The notes beneath the pieces were generated by a model. It did not search any database. It saw nothing but the letters and a program-made list of their open reading frames with translations, and was not told where the DNA came from. Source: Acinetobacter baylyi DSM 14961 = CIP 107474 (GTDB taxonomy: Bacteria > Pseudomonadota > Gammaproteobacteria > Pseudomonadales > Moraxellaceae). From it: a stretch of DNA of 64,000 nucleotides. Positions 1 through 9,961 of the stretch are shown here, one piece after another. Positions within the stretch are counted from its first letter, which is position 1, and each line of letters opens with the position of its first letter. The translations under genes were made by a program, and so were the position numbers. The stretch covers positions 795,228 to 859,227 of the forward strand of contig NZ_KB849628.1 of NCBI RefSeq assembly GCF_000368685.1, in the 5' to 3' direction.

Positions 1-1685
1 GCTTTTGTTCGTCATCGCATAGATGATTTAGAAACTCATCGAAACATACATTGAGAAAAATCATTTGTTCGTCATCGCATAGATGATTTAGAAAAATCAT
101 CATCGACCGCAGTATTGAAGCGAAGCGTTCGTCATCGCATAGATGATTTAGAAAAGCCCTTCGTATATTTGAATAGTGCATTGGCTGTTCGTCATCGCAT
201 AGATGATTTAGAAAAAAAATACCCGCGCCCAAGTGATCCTGAAGAGTTCGTCATCGCATAGATGATTTAGAAAAACCATATAGAATTGTTAACTTTTGTA
301 AATAAGTTCGTCATCGCATAGATGATTTAGAAAGATCAAAACAACAAGCGTACCAATGATGCCGAGTTCGTCATCGCATAGATGATTTAGAAAACAAGGG
401 ATGTATTGACCAGGTGTGAGCGCAAGTTCGTCATCGCATAGATGATTTAGAAAATTCTTGAGCCGCCTGCAGATTTGTTATGTCAGTTCGTCATCGCATA
501 GATGATTTAGAAAATGGTTCGGGGTTGTAGCTGTACGCCCCAGATGTTCGTCATCGCATAGATGATTTAGAAAAAGAGCAAAAGGTAACTTGGATCTACC
601 GCCACGTTCGTCATCGCATAGATGATTTAGAAACACGGAAATTGGAATGATGATTTCGACGGTAAGTTCGTCATCGCATAGATGATTTAGAAATTGTTGA
701 GCAGCAGAACGGCCTTTTACCAACCGTTCGTCATCGCATAGATGATTTAGAAAAGATACCTCAGTCCAAGCTGCTGAATTTTATCGTTCGTCATCGCATA
801 GATGATTTAGAAAAAGAGACAACAGGGCTTATTAAAGTAACTTGTGTTCGTCATCGCATAGATGATTTAGAAAAAGTTTTATTTAAGCCCAAAGCTAAAG
901 ATAGTGTTCGTCATCGCATAGATGATTTAGAAAGTTAGCTGCACAAGCTCTGGGACTTTAATAAAGTTCGTCATCGCATAGATGATTTAGAAAAATCGCT
1001 AACCAGTAGAACCCGCGTAGCAGCGGTTCGTCATCGCATAGATGATTTAGAAAAAGCGTTGCGAGCGCTCAAAAAGTGGCTGATCGTTCGTCATCGCATA
1101 GATGATTTAGAAAGTCTACCAAAGCGAAAGTATCATTTTCAATGAGTTCGTCATCGCATAGATGATTTAGAAATGTATCGGAGCTACGTCAGAAGGTCAA
1201 GCACAGTTCGTCATCGCATAGATGATTTAGAAAAGGTCGATTTATCATAAACATCGGGCACGATAGTTCGTCATCGCATAGATGATTTAGAAAGCCAGAA
1301 ATTTTGACACTTGCGTTTAGCAATAGTTCGTCATCGCATAGATGATTTAGAAAAGATTGTCTCTAAATTTAACGCGTGGCTTTGTGTTCGTCATCGCATA
1401 GATGATTTAGAAAAAAGCCGAGCCCAACTTTTGACGCACAAAAAGGTTCGTCATCGCATAGATGATTTAGAAAGTCAGTGATTGCTTTCATTGCCGTAGC
1501 TACGTGTTCGTCATCGCATAGATGATTTAGAAAATCCGCGCCCAATTTGTCCCACCAATCTTTTTGTTCGTCATCGCATAGATGATTTAGAAAGATTCCA
1601 TAGAACGTACCATTGACGCGCAACAGTTCGTCATCGCATAGATGATTTAGAAATGGATCTCTGCAGAAATCACATTGTCCAAATA

Positions 1686-2793
1686 GTTCGTCATCGCATA
1701 GATGATTTAGAAAAACAGGCGTTACTGAGCTATGTGTCGTTAAAAGTTCGTCATCGCATAGATGATTTAGAAAAAGCATGCCTTGATGCATACAACAAAA
1801 TTGCCGTTCGTCATCGCATAGATGATTTAGAAATGCGAGTTCAAACTTCTTTAAAGATGCAACATGTTCGTCATCGCATAGATGATTTAGAAACGTGGAA
1901 TCATAATCATAAGCTTCACCGACACGTTCGTCATCGCATAGATGATTTAGAAAGATCAGTGGCGCGTCTACAGTGAGCGAGTGGGGTTCGTCATCGCATA
2001 GATGATTTAGAAAATAATTGCAACAACAGCATAATATACATACCAGTTCGTCATCGCATAGATGATTTAGAAACTTACTTTCGCTTGCGCTTCGTTACGA
2101 ATGCCGTTCGTCATCGCATAGATGATTTAGAAATCAACCAGGATCGGATAACCATCAATTCTAAAGTTCGTCATCGCATAGATGATTTAGAAAAACAGGC
2201 GTTACTGAGCTATGTGTCGTTAAAAGTTCGTCATCGCATAGATGATTTAGAAAAAGCATGCCTTGATGCATACAACAAAATTGCCGTTCGTCATCGCATA
2301 GATGATTTAGAAATGCGAGTTCAAACTTCTTTAAAGATGCAACATGTTCGTCATCGCATAGATGATTTAGAAACGTGGAATCATAATCATAAGCTTCACC
2401 GACACGTTCGTCATCGCATAGATGATTTAGAAAGATCAGTGGCGCGTCTACAGTGAGCGAGTGGGGTTCGTCATCGCATAGATGATTTAGAAAATAATTG
2501 CAACAACAGCATAATATACATACCAGTTCGTCATCGCATAGATGATTTAGAAACTTACTTTCGCTTGCGCTTCGTTACGAATGCCGTTCGTCATCGCATA
2601 GATGATTTAGAAATCAACCAGGATCGGATAACCATCAATTCTAAAGTTCGTCATCGCATAGATGATTTAGAAAAACAGGCGTTACTGAGCTATGTGTCGT
2701 TAAAAGTTCGTCATCGCATAGATGATTTAGAAAAAGCATGCCTTGATGCATACAACAAAATTGCCGTTCGTCATCGCATAGATGATTTAGAAA
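1686..2793 (+). repeat. tandem duplication of eight repeat-spacer units inside the CRISPR array
   Basis: The 480-bp block 1686-2165 (eight repeat-spacer units) is repeated exactly at 2166-2645. The first two spacers then appear a third time at 2646-2765, followed by a repeat and a new spacer. Both breakpoints fall within repeats, as expected for unequal recombination or replication slippage between identical repeats. I see no base difference between the copies, so the event looks recent compared with the age expected for spacers near the old end. Such blocks can also be assembly artefacts, which long reads would settle. Confidence 0.95.
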
Positions 2794-3005
2794 CAAATGT
2801 AATCAGGATTAGTCGATTGCAGCGTGTTCGTCATCGCATAGATGATTTAGAAAAGATCGCCTGTGCGTAGGTCAACTGCACCATTGTTCGTCATCGCATA
2901 GATGATTTAGAAAAGCTGAACACGCCGTTTTTTAACTTCCGCCATGTTCGTCATCGCATAGATGATTTAGAAAATGCACCTGATCCTGCCCAATGAGGGA
3001 TTTAC

Positions 3006-3033
3006 ATTCGTCATCGCATAGATGATTTAGAAA
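3006..3033 (+). repeat. degenerate CRISPR repeat near the distal end
   Basis: This copy begins ATTCG instead of GTTCG; the rest is unchanged. A mutated repeat close to the 3' terminus agrees with the leader lying to the left and this end being the oldest. The final repeat (3246-3273) is intact and is followed by non-repeat sequence. Confidence 0.85.
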
Positions 3034-3352
3034 TGATGGTGCAGGAACCACAGCAACATCAGTCAGTTCGTCATCGCATAGATGATTTAGAAAGATTGAA
3101 ATACTATTAAGGCTGTTCGTAAAGCGTTCGTCATCGCATAGATGATTTAGAAAACACACGCTGCCAATTCTTCGTTAGAGTGTATGTTCGTCATCGCATA
3201 GATGATTTAGAAAAGCAGTAAAAGCCATGACCGTTAAGATCGCTCGTTCGTCATCGCATAGATGATTTAGAAATATTAAAAGCAACATCGATAAGATCTA
3301 GCTGTCCAAACTATCAAAAGTTGATTCAAAACTAACTTTACTTCAAATTTTT

Positions 3353-4315
3353 TTACAGACTCTGATCTTGTACTAAACTATTCATATATGCCACCGCAGC
3401 AGTACGGTTTTCGACACAAAGCTTTTCAAAAATATGTTCTAAATGTTTATTCACCGTTCTTGGGCTTAATTCCAAAATCTCGGCAATGTCTTTATTGGTT
3501 TTACCCAGTGCAAGCCAATGCGATACTTCGGCTTCACGTTGAGTCAATTGCGGGCAGTATTTTAAAATATCTTCTATACTCAATGCTGTACTGGAAATTT
3601 TGATTTGCACCAGATAATTTTTGGTCGTGCTTAAATCATCTTGCCAAGGGGTCAAAAGAATTAACTGAAGTTGCTGTGTCGAGGTAGAGTAAGTACAGCT
3701 CATACGTTTTTTATTGTCTTTGTCTTTTTTAATGTCTGCAAACCATTGCTTTAAGCCCAACTTAAAGCCCGATTGATCCTGTAAATACTGATTCAAAAAT
3801 AGTGTGGCCTTATCGGTTTGCCAAGCCATTTCCCCTTGTATATCTAGTGCAATAATGGCGACTTCGGTTGCATCAATTACCTGTTTTTGCTGCTGTAGCA
3901 ATTTGGCATGGGCCAGATGCGTTTTTACCCGTGCCAAAACTTCTTCGATATTCAGCGGTTTGGTCACATAATCCACCCCACCCACCTGAAAGCCTTTAAC
4001 AATATGTTCAGTTTCTGAAAGACCCGTCATAAAGATGACTGGAATAAGCTGGGTGATCGGACTTGCTTTGAGTTGCAGGCAACTTTCAAAACCGTCCATA
4101 TGTGGCATATTGCCATCGAGCAAGATCATATCTGGCAAGCAACGATGTGCGATCTCAATTGCACTTAATCCATCAGTAGTCACCAGTACCCGATAACCTG
4201 CCTGATCCAGACTTTCATGGAGTAATCCCAAGTTTTCAGGAACATCATCCACAATCAAGATAGCAGCCTGATCATGTGATATAGGTAAGTGAGTATGATG
4301 CGCGTCTTGACTCAT
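3353..4315 (-). CDS. LuxR-type response regulator
   Basis: A 320-residue response regulator. The N-terminal receiver domain (about 18-135) has the acidic pair D23/D24, the phosphoacceptor D67 in the context LLDGNMPHMDG, and the conserved lysine in VTKPLN. A middle segment (about 140-250) may be a degenerate PAS-like region. The C-terminal 65 residues form a LuxR/NarL helix-turn-helix (LTQREAEV, then NKDIAEILELSPRTVNKHL). The start chosen is the ATG whose ATGA overlaps the stop of the upstream hybrid kinase; the frame stays open a further 24 codons inside that gene. The overlap indicates translational coupling, so the two proteins very probably form one signalling pair. Target genes are unknown; the divergent permease and the pqq operon to the right are candidates by position only. 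Confidence 0.88.
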   Translation of the reverse strand: MSQDAHHTHLPISHDQAAILIVDDVPENLGLLHESLDQAGYRVLVTTDGLSAIEIAHRCLPDMILLDGNMPHMDGFESCLQLKASPITQLIPVIFMTGLSETEHIVKGFQVGGVDYVTKPLNIEEVLARVKTHLAHAKLLQQQKQVIDATEVAIIALDIQGEMAWQTDKATLFLNQYLQDQSGFKLGLKQWFADIKKDKDNKKRMSCTYSTSTQQLQLILLTPWQDDLSTTKNYLVQIKISSTALSIEDILKYCPQLTQREAEVSHWLALGKTNKDIAEILELSPRTVNKHLEHIFEKLCVENRTAAVAYMNSLVQDQSL

Positions 4316-7300
4316 GGAGCATCCTGAAGCAATTGTCTGGCATGTTTCAGATCGAATTTTTGCACAGATTGGCTCAATTGTCCCCATAGTTCTGCATATT
4401 CTGGAAAATCATGTTGATACTGCTGCAACGCTTGCTGAATTCCACGAATGTAGCCCTGCCCGATTAGTCGATCTAGCTCGACAAATGCCTGCTCGATGCT
4501 TTCATTTGGAGAAACATGAGGGCAATCTTGATATGAAACGACAGGTTGATGCAGCATTACACGATTTTGATCTGCTACAACTGAGGGATGAATCTGAGTG
4601 GGCTGTTGTACTTGATCTTGTCCAGAGTCACTGATCCATGATAATCCAAGTTTATCGCCAATCTTGCTCAGTAAAAGATTCAAATCAATCGGTTTAAGCA
4701 TAAAATCTTCACTGAGCACAGCATCCTGTGGATTGCCTTCACGTTCATTTACATTGGCCGAAATAATCAGGATAGGTACGTTGGTAATATTGTTTTGACG
4801 CAGTAGATGCGCAGTTTCCCAACCGCCCATCATTGGCATATTTAAATCCATTAAGATCAGATCGGGCTGAAAAGCAGGCACCTGACGTAAACACTCAATC
4901 CCAGATTCTGCCTCTTTAAGCAAAAATCCAAGCGGTCGTAAAAAATTTGCCACAAGGCCACGATCTACGGCTTCATTGTCAACCACCAAAATTCGTTTCT
5001 GCTCGCCCTTATAGCCTGTAATCTGATTGGATTGTACATTTGTAATTGGGTGAACCACTGCTTTAGAAGGTAAATAGAGTTTGATTTTAAACTGTGACCC
5101 CTGATTTAATTCACTATTTACAGTGAGTTGACCACCCAATAAATCGACCAGCAATTTCACAATCGGCAAGCCGAGTCCTGTACCAGTAAAACCACCCTGC
5201 ACGACATTGCTCCCCCGCTCGAATGGATTAAATATACGCTCCAAATCGTGATGGGCAATCCCGCAGCCCGTGTCATTAATTTCAAAATAGGCCGTCTGAA
5301 AACGATAGCCCACTTTGAAATAAATACTGCCTTTATTGGTAAATTTTAATGCATTGCCCAACAGGTTAATCAGGATCTGCTCTAAACGTTTTTGATCGGT
5401 ACGTACATATTGCGGCAAATGCTCACTCACATCACAAATAAATTTAAGCCCCTTCTGCTCACTTTGAGGTTTAAACATCTGAATCATTTGTTCAATAAAA
5501 TTTGGGAAATGCACATCCACCATATTTAGACTGATTTTACCCGTCTCGATACGTGAGAGATCAAGTAAACCGTCAATGAGTGAAGTAAGGTGTTGACCGC
5601 TTCGGCTAATCACGCCCAATGCTGTTTGCCCCTGCGCGGATAACTGTTCCTGCTTCTGTAAAAGCTGGCTATATCCTAAAATACTATTGAGCGGCGTTCT
5701 CAGCTCATGGCTAATTCCTACCACATAACGGCTTTTTGCTTCATTGGCTCGCTCTGCCAGTATTCGTGCATCCTGTAAATGCTGGGAGGTCTGTTCGTGT
5801 GCAGCAATTTCATCGATTAACAAACTGGTCTGCTGCTGCGTTTCCTGCTCTGCTTTGCGGCGGCTTTCATCATTAAGTACAAGCCACCACGCCGCCACAC
5901 TGATGAGTAAAAACAAGATGGTGTAAATTTTTAAAAACAGCGTAAATAGTTGCTGAATGGCCTGTTCATTTACGGTTTCGAGATAAGTCTTTTCTTGCAA
6001 ATAAACCAGACTTAAACATACTGCCAAAATAATACCGAGCGAAAGCATCAATAAAATATATTGACTCAAACGCGTATTCAGACGTCCAGCCCAGCGCTGT
6101 GGCAAATAGCGTTCGATCCATTGTTTGAGCTGTACAGACCAACGACCATGTGGCTTGCATAGATCATGGCATCGCGCTTCCAGCGAGCAGCATAATGAAC
6201 AAATCGAATGCGTATAAGCAGGACAATACGCCATATCTGCCAGTTCATAGTCGCGCTCACACACCACACAGGTCGCGACATGTGTCGCCGCAATCTGCTC
6301 AGGCTGACGAGCAATATAGTACTTTCCTTTGGTGACATAAGCGATGACTGGCACGCAAAAAATCGCAGTTCCAAGTGCAATAAAGCTGGCCAGTCCTTTG
6401 GCGGTCACGCCTAAAAAACCCAAGTAGCTTAAAATGGATACGGCAGAAGCAATGAATAGAGCACCGACACCCACTGGATTAATGTCGTAGAGATAAGCAC
6501 GCCTAAACTCGATTCCTTTGGGACTCAAACCTAGAGGCTTGCAGATGATCAGATCGGCGACCACTGCCCCAATCCATGCCAGTGCAATATTGCTGTATAA
6601 ACCCAGAATGCGTTCGACCGCATGAATAATGCCCATCTCCATCAGTACAATGGCAATCATCACATTAAAAATTAACCACACAATACGCCCTGGGTGGCTA
6701 TGGGTGAGACGGGCAAAAAAGTTTGACCACGCCAAAGAACCCGCGTAGGCATTGGTCACATTAATTTTGATTTGCGCCAGACACACCAGTGCCAATGTAA
6801 GTAGTAGTGCAATTTGCGGTGATGGAATAAATTGCTGATACGCAATCCAGTACAAATAAGTCGGGTTATCAATCTCACTAATAGGAACAAATGCTTGAAA
6901 TGCCAGAAGCATCAGCAGCATGCCCATACAAACCTTAAGAAAGCCAGCAACAATCCAGGATGGCCCACCCAGAAATACAGCCAGATGCCATGTGGTTTTA
7001 TTTTTTTCCTGTTGCGGCAAAAAACGTAAATAGTCGGCCTGCTCACCAATCTGAATGATAAATACAAAAATAAGTGTACAGGCTGCGCCAAAATAATACA
7101 GATTGAAGCCACTGGATTGCGAAATTGTTCCCACAAAATGAACGCTATCGGTGAGTAAATGTGGCTGCTTCCAGAGCACAAAAAACCACGGTAAAAGCAA
7201 CAGCAATAACCATAGTGGCTGGGTCACAGCCTGTACTTTATTAATAAATCCAATGCCTTTGACCACCAGTGGCAAAATTACCAGTGCCGACAACAGATAA

Positions 7301-7776
7301 CCGATACTCAGTGGAATATTGAGGGCCAGCTCCAAGGCCATTGCCATAATCGCAGCTTCAAAAGCCAGTAAAATAAAGGTAAAACTGGCATAAATCAGCG
7401 AGGTAATGGTTGAACCAATATATCCAAAACCTGCACCGCGAGTGAGTAAATCAACATCGACATTGTATTTGGCGGCGTAATAACTGATGGGCCAACTGGT
7501 GACAAAAATAATGCAGCACACCACAATGGCAGCAAGCATGGCATTGGTAAAACCATATTGCCATAGCATGGTGGCCCCAATCGCTTCCATCGCCAAAAAG
7601 CTTACCGTCGAAATGGCAGTATTGGTCACTGTCCAGGGCGACCATTTACGTACCGATTGCGGTGCATAGCGTAAAGCAAAATCTTCAATACTCTGATCTG
7701 CAACCCAGAGATTGTATTCACGGCGTGTCTTGATCACGCGTTGCGGTGCTTGCTGAGGCTTGGAGGTATTTGGCAT
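4312..7776 (-). CDS. hybrid sensor histidine kinase with NCS1-type permease sensor domain
   Basis: An 1154-residue protein in four parts. Residues about 40-490 are a multi-span permease clearly paralogous to the divergent permease to the right: both share FALRYAP/YTLRYAP-type N termini, a GAGFGYIGS segment and INVTNAYAGSLAW. Next comes a cysteine cluster (C503, C506, C518, C526, C529, C530) that may bind zinc. Two further membrane spans (about 575-640) lead to a histidine kinase with H690 in SHELRTPLNS and an ATP-binding domain with NDTGCGIA and GTGLGLPIV. A receiver domain with D977 (LILMDLNMP) and a helical tail follow. The family precedent is the transporter-kinase CbrA. I infer that the permease half senses a transported or bound nitrogenous or heterocyclic ligand; the substrate is unknown. 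It is coupled to the response regulator by an ATGA overlap. No strong Shine-Dalgarno precedes the start. Confidence 0.9.
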   Translation of the reverse strand: MPNTSKPQQAPQRVIKTRREYNLWVADQSIEDFALRYAPQSVRKWSPWTVTNTAISTVSFLAMEAIGATMLWQYGFTNAMLAAIVVCCIIFVTSWPISYYAAKYNVDVDLLTRGAGFGYIGSTITSLIYASFTFILLAFEAAIMAMALELALNIPLSIGYLLSALVILPLVVKGIGFINKVQAVTQPLWLLLLLLPWFFVLWKQPHLLTDSVHFVGTISQSSGFNLYYFGAACTLIFVFIIQIGEQADYLRFLPQQEKNKTTWHLAVFLGGPSWIVAGFLKVCMGMLLMLLAFQAFVPISEIDNPTYLYWIAYQQFIPSPQIALLLTLALVCLAQIKINVTNAYAGSLAWSNFFARLTHSHPGRIVWLIFNVMIAIVLMEMGIIHAVERILGLYSNIALAWIGAVVADLIICKPLGLSPKGIEFRRAYLYDINPVGVGALFIASAVSILSYLGFLGVTAKGLASFIALGTAIFCVPVIAYVTKGKYYIARQPEQIAATHVATCVVCERDYELADMAYCPAYTHSICSLCCSLEARCHDLCKPHGRWSVQLKQWIERYLPQRWAGRLNTRLSQYILLMLSLGIILAVCLSLVYLQEKTYLETVNEQAIQQLFTLFLKIYTILFLLISVAAWWLVLNDESRRKAEQETQQQTSLLIDEIAAHEQTSQHLQDARILAERANEAKSRYVVGISHELRTPLNSILGYSQLLQKQEQLSAQGQTALGVISRSGQHLTSLIDGLLDLSRIETGKISLNMVDVHFPNFIEQMIQMFKPQSEQKGLKFICDVSEHLPQYVRTDQKRLEQILINLLGNALKFTNKGSIYFKVGYRFQTAYFEINDTGCGIAHHDLERIFNPFERGSNVVQGGFTGTGLGLPIVKLLVDLLGGQLTVNSELNQGSQFKIKLYLPSKAVVHPITNVQSNQITGYKGEQKRILVVDNEAVDRGLVANFLRPLGFLLKEAESGIECLRQVPAFQPDLILMDLNMPMMGGWETAHLLRQNNITNVPILIISANVNEREGNPQDAVLSEDFMLKPIDLNLLLSKIGDKLGLSWISDSGQDQVQQPTQIHPSVVADQNRVMLHQPVVSYQDCPHVSPNESIEQAFVELDRLIGQGYIRGIQQALQQYQHDFPEYAELWGQLSQSVQKFDLKHARQLLQDAP

Positions 7777-7966
7777 AAACTGGCTTTTGGTGAATCAGAG
7801 GTAACCTGAACTGTCACTGTGCCAAAACTTAACGCAGATTGCTATCTTTAAGATGCATCACCACATACGCAAAATAACGTATTTTCTATTTGCCGCAAAA
7901 ATAACAGACTGCTTGCATCAAGCAATGAACTATTGCAGTTATTGGGTTAGTGGGGAGATTTAGATT

Positions 7967-9589
7967 ATGCGCGTATCAGAACACTCAAATATAGGCACAA
8001 TCGATGACAGTGATGCAGATTCACGCAAGGCAGTGGATGAAACACTCGAAGATTATACCTTACGTTATGCACCACACAGTTTTCGTCGCTGGAGTCCGAA
8101 AGTTGTTGCGATTACAGCGTTGGGCGGGATTGCGTATCTGGCAGATTTTTCAATTGGTGCCAGTATTGGTATGACCTATGGTACGACCAATGCCATTTTT
8201 TCAATCTTATTTGCTGCCATTATTATCTTTTTAACGGGTATTCCACTGGCCTATTATGCAGCACGTTATAACATTGACCTTGATCTGATTACACGTGGAG
8301 CAGGTTTTGGATATATTGGCTCGGTACTCACCAGTATTATTTTCGCCAGTTTCACCTTTATCTTTTTTGCGCTAGAAGGCTCCATCATGGCGCAAGGCTT
8401 ACTGCTCGGTTTGGGCATCCCACTCTGGCTAGGCTACATGATTTCGACCTTCATGGTGATTCCTTTGGTCATTTATGGCATGAAAGCCCTAAGTACCTTA
8501 CAGGTGTGGACCACACCTATCTGGCTCATTCTAATGGTTGGCCCTGTAGCTTATCTCATCCATAAAGAACCCAATCTGGTGGGTCAATTTGCCACGTATA
8601 CAGGTGCGGGAGGCTTTGCACCTATGGATATGGCAGCAATTATGCTGGGCGCAGGCGTATGTTTATCTTTAATTATGCAAATTGGTGAACAAATCGATTA
8701 CCTGCGTTTTATGCCAGCCAAGACCAAAGAAAATAGTAAACAATGGTGGGCAGCAGTCATTTCTGCAGGACCAGGCTGGGTAATTTTAGGCGCAATCAAA
8801 CAAATCATTGGTGCATTTCTGGGTTTTTATTTACTGACCAAAATTCCTGGCGTCAATTCGACAGAACCTGTGCAACAGTTTAATGCAGCATTTCATGACA
8901 TGCTTCCAGGCTGGCTGGCATTGAGCTTGGCTGTGATTCTAGTGGTAATTTCACAAATCAAGATTAACGTGACCAATGCCTATTCAGGCTCATTGGCATG
9001 GACAAGTGCATATACTCGCATTACCAAGCATTACCCTGGACGTATTGTGTTTGTGATTGTCAATCTCGTGATTGCTCTTGCCTTGATGGAAGGCAATATG
9101 TTTGCAGTACTTGGCAAAATTCTGGGTTTCTATTCCAACTTTGCGATTGCCTGGGTGGTGGTGGTTGCAACGGATATTTCAATCAACAAATACTTACTTA
9201 AACTTTCACCAAAAGAGCCAGAATATCGTCGTGACATGCTACACAACATTAATCCTGTTGGCCTCATCTCATTCCTTGCAGCAGCAGGTCTCTCTATTGC
9301 AGCATTTTTTGGATTACTGGGTAGCTTCCTTGCATCCTACTCTCCACTAATTGCATTGATCGTCGCGTTTGTAATGACCCCTTTAATGGGTATTCTGACC
9401 AAGGGCAAATATTATATTAAACAATCACATGATGGGATTAATGAGCCACGCTATGATGCAGAAGGCACACCTGTAGCAACCGTGTATCAATGTTTGGTCT
9501 GTGAACAGGACTATGAGCGTCCAGATGTGATGTTCTCTCATAAACATAACGGCACCATCTGCTCATTATGTAAAACCATGGATAAATAG
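7967..9589 (+). CDS. NCS1-family (purine/cytosine-type) permease with C-terminal cysteine motif
   Basis: A 540-residue membrane transporter with about twelve hydrophobic spans, resembling purine-cytosine permeases, which import nucleobase-like heterocycles by cation symport. It begins at an ATG nine bases after GGGGAG. A hydrophilic tail ends with C509-x2-C512 and C532-x2-C535, spaced exactly as C503/C506 and C526/C529 in the divergent permease-kinase. The two proteins are therefore paralogues that also share the tail. The 190-bp divergent promoter region suggests that the kinase system controls this transporter. The substrate cannot be read from the sequence. Confidence 0.85.
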   Translation: MRVSEHSNIGTIDDSDADSRKAVDETLEDYTLRYAPHSFRRWSPKVVAITALGGIAYLADFSIGASIGMTYGTTNAIFSILFAAIIIFLTGIPLAYYAARYNIDLDLITRGAGFGYIGSVLTSIIFASFTFIFFALEGSIMAQGLLLGLGIPLWLGYMISTFMVIPLVIYGMKALSTLQVWTTPIWLILMVGPVAYLIHKEPNLVGQFATYTGAGGFAPMDMAAIMLGAGVCLSLIMQIGEQIDYLRFMPAKTKENSKQWWAAVISAGPGWVILGAIKQIIGAFLGFYLLTKIPGVNSTEPVQQFNAAFHDMLPGWLALSLAVILVVISQIKINVTNAYSGSLAWTSAYTRITKHYPGRIVFVIVNLVIALALMEGNMFAVLGKILGFYSNFAIAWVVVVATDISINKYLLKLSPKEPEYRRDMLHNINPVGLISFLAAAGLSIAAFFGLLGSFLASYSPLIALIVAFVMTPLMGILTKGKYYIKQSHDGINEPRYDAEGTPVATVYQCLVCEQDYERPDVMFSHKHNGTICSLCKTMDK

Positions 9590-9601
9590 ATTTTATTGAA
9601 G

Positions 9602-9637
9602 ACAACTGAGCCGCGCTATACAGCGTGGCTCAGTTGT
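9602..9637. terminator. stem-loop after the permease gene
   Basis: ACAACTGAGCC (9602-9612) pairs perfectly with GGCTCAGTTGT (9627-9637), and an inner CGCT/AGCG pair extends the stem. It lies just after the permease stop. There is no following T-run, so it may be a weak terminator or an RNA-stabilising hairpin. Confidence 0.5.
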
Positions 9638-9744
9638 AGCAAGTGATTTGAAAAACAAGAAACTGGTCATTTTTATTTTTAACTGTATTGGCTTGCAATC
9701 TGGCCGAATACGATAAGCGCACAAAATTTATGTGATTACTGTAA

Positions 9745-9888
<144 letters not shown>

Positions 9889-9903
9889 TCGGACAGTTTT
9901 CTG

Positions 9904-9929
9904 AAACATCCACATTTTTGTGGATGTTT
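9904..9929 (+). terminator. attenuator hairpin between pqqA and pqqB
   Basis: AAACATCCACA (9904-9914) pairs with TGTGGATGTTT (9919-9929) around a four-base loop, followed by further T residues. This is a classic intrinsic terminator shape 15 bases after the pqqA stop. Partial read-through would give high pqqA and lower pqqBCDE expression. Confidence 0.75.
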
Positions 9930-9961
9930 TTCATTTTAACTCTTTATTTTTTAAACCGCTC

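Larger units (their letters stand above)
7..3273 (+). CRISPR. CRISPR array, type I-F-like, 3' portion
   Basis: Fifty-five copies of a 28-bp repeat occur at 7, 67, 127, 187 and then every 60 bp from 246 to 3246. Spacers are 32 bp, except 215-245, which is 31 bp. The repeat opens GTTCGTCATC, carries a short hairpin (TCATC-GCATA-GATGA) and ends TTTAGAAA, which matches the architecture of type I-F repeats, whose last eight bases form the crRNA 5' handle. This makes the plus strand the transcribed strand and puts the leader, the cas genes and the newest spacers to the left, outside the window. Six bases of a further spacer (1-6) show that the array continues leftwards. Of 54 complete spacers, 44 are distinct because of an internal duplication. 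No cas gene lies in the window. Confidence 0.97.

Noticed and set aside
478..3159. Open frames of 75-140 codons inside the CRISPR array
   Set aside because: They consist of the translated repeat (FLNHLCDDE or VRHRIDDLE) every 20 codons with spacer text between; they are artefacts of the 60-bp period.
3274..3352. A CRISPR leader on the right side of the array
   Set aside because: Repeat orientation and the degenerate repeat near this end make it the distal end; the 79 bp show no leader-like features.
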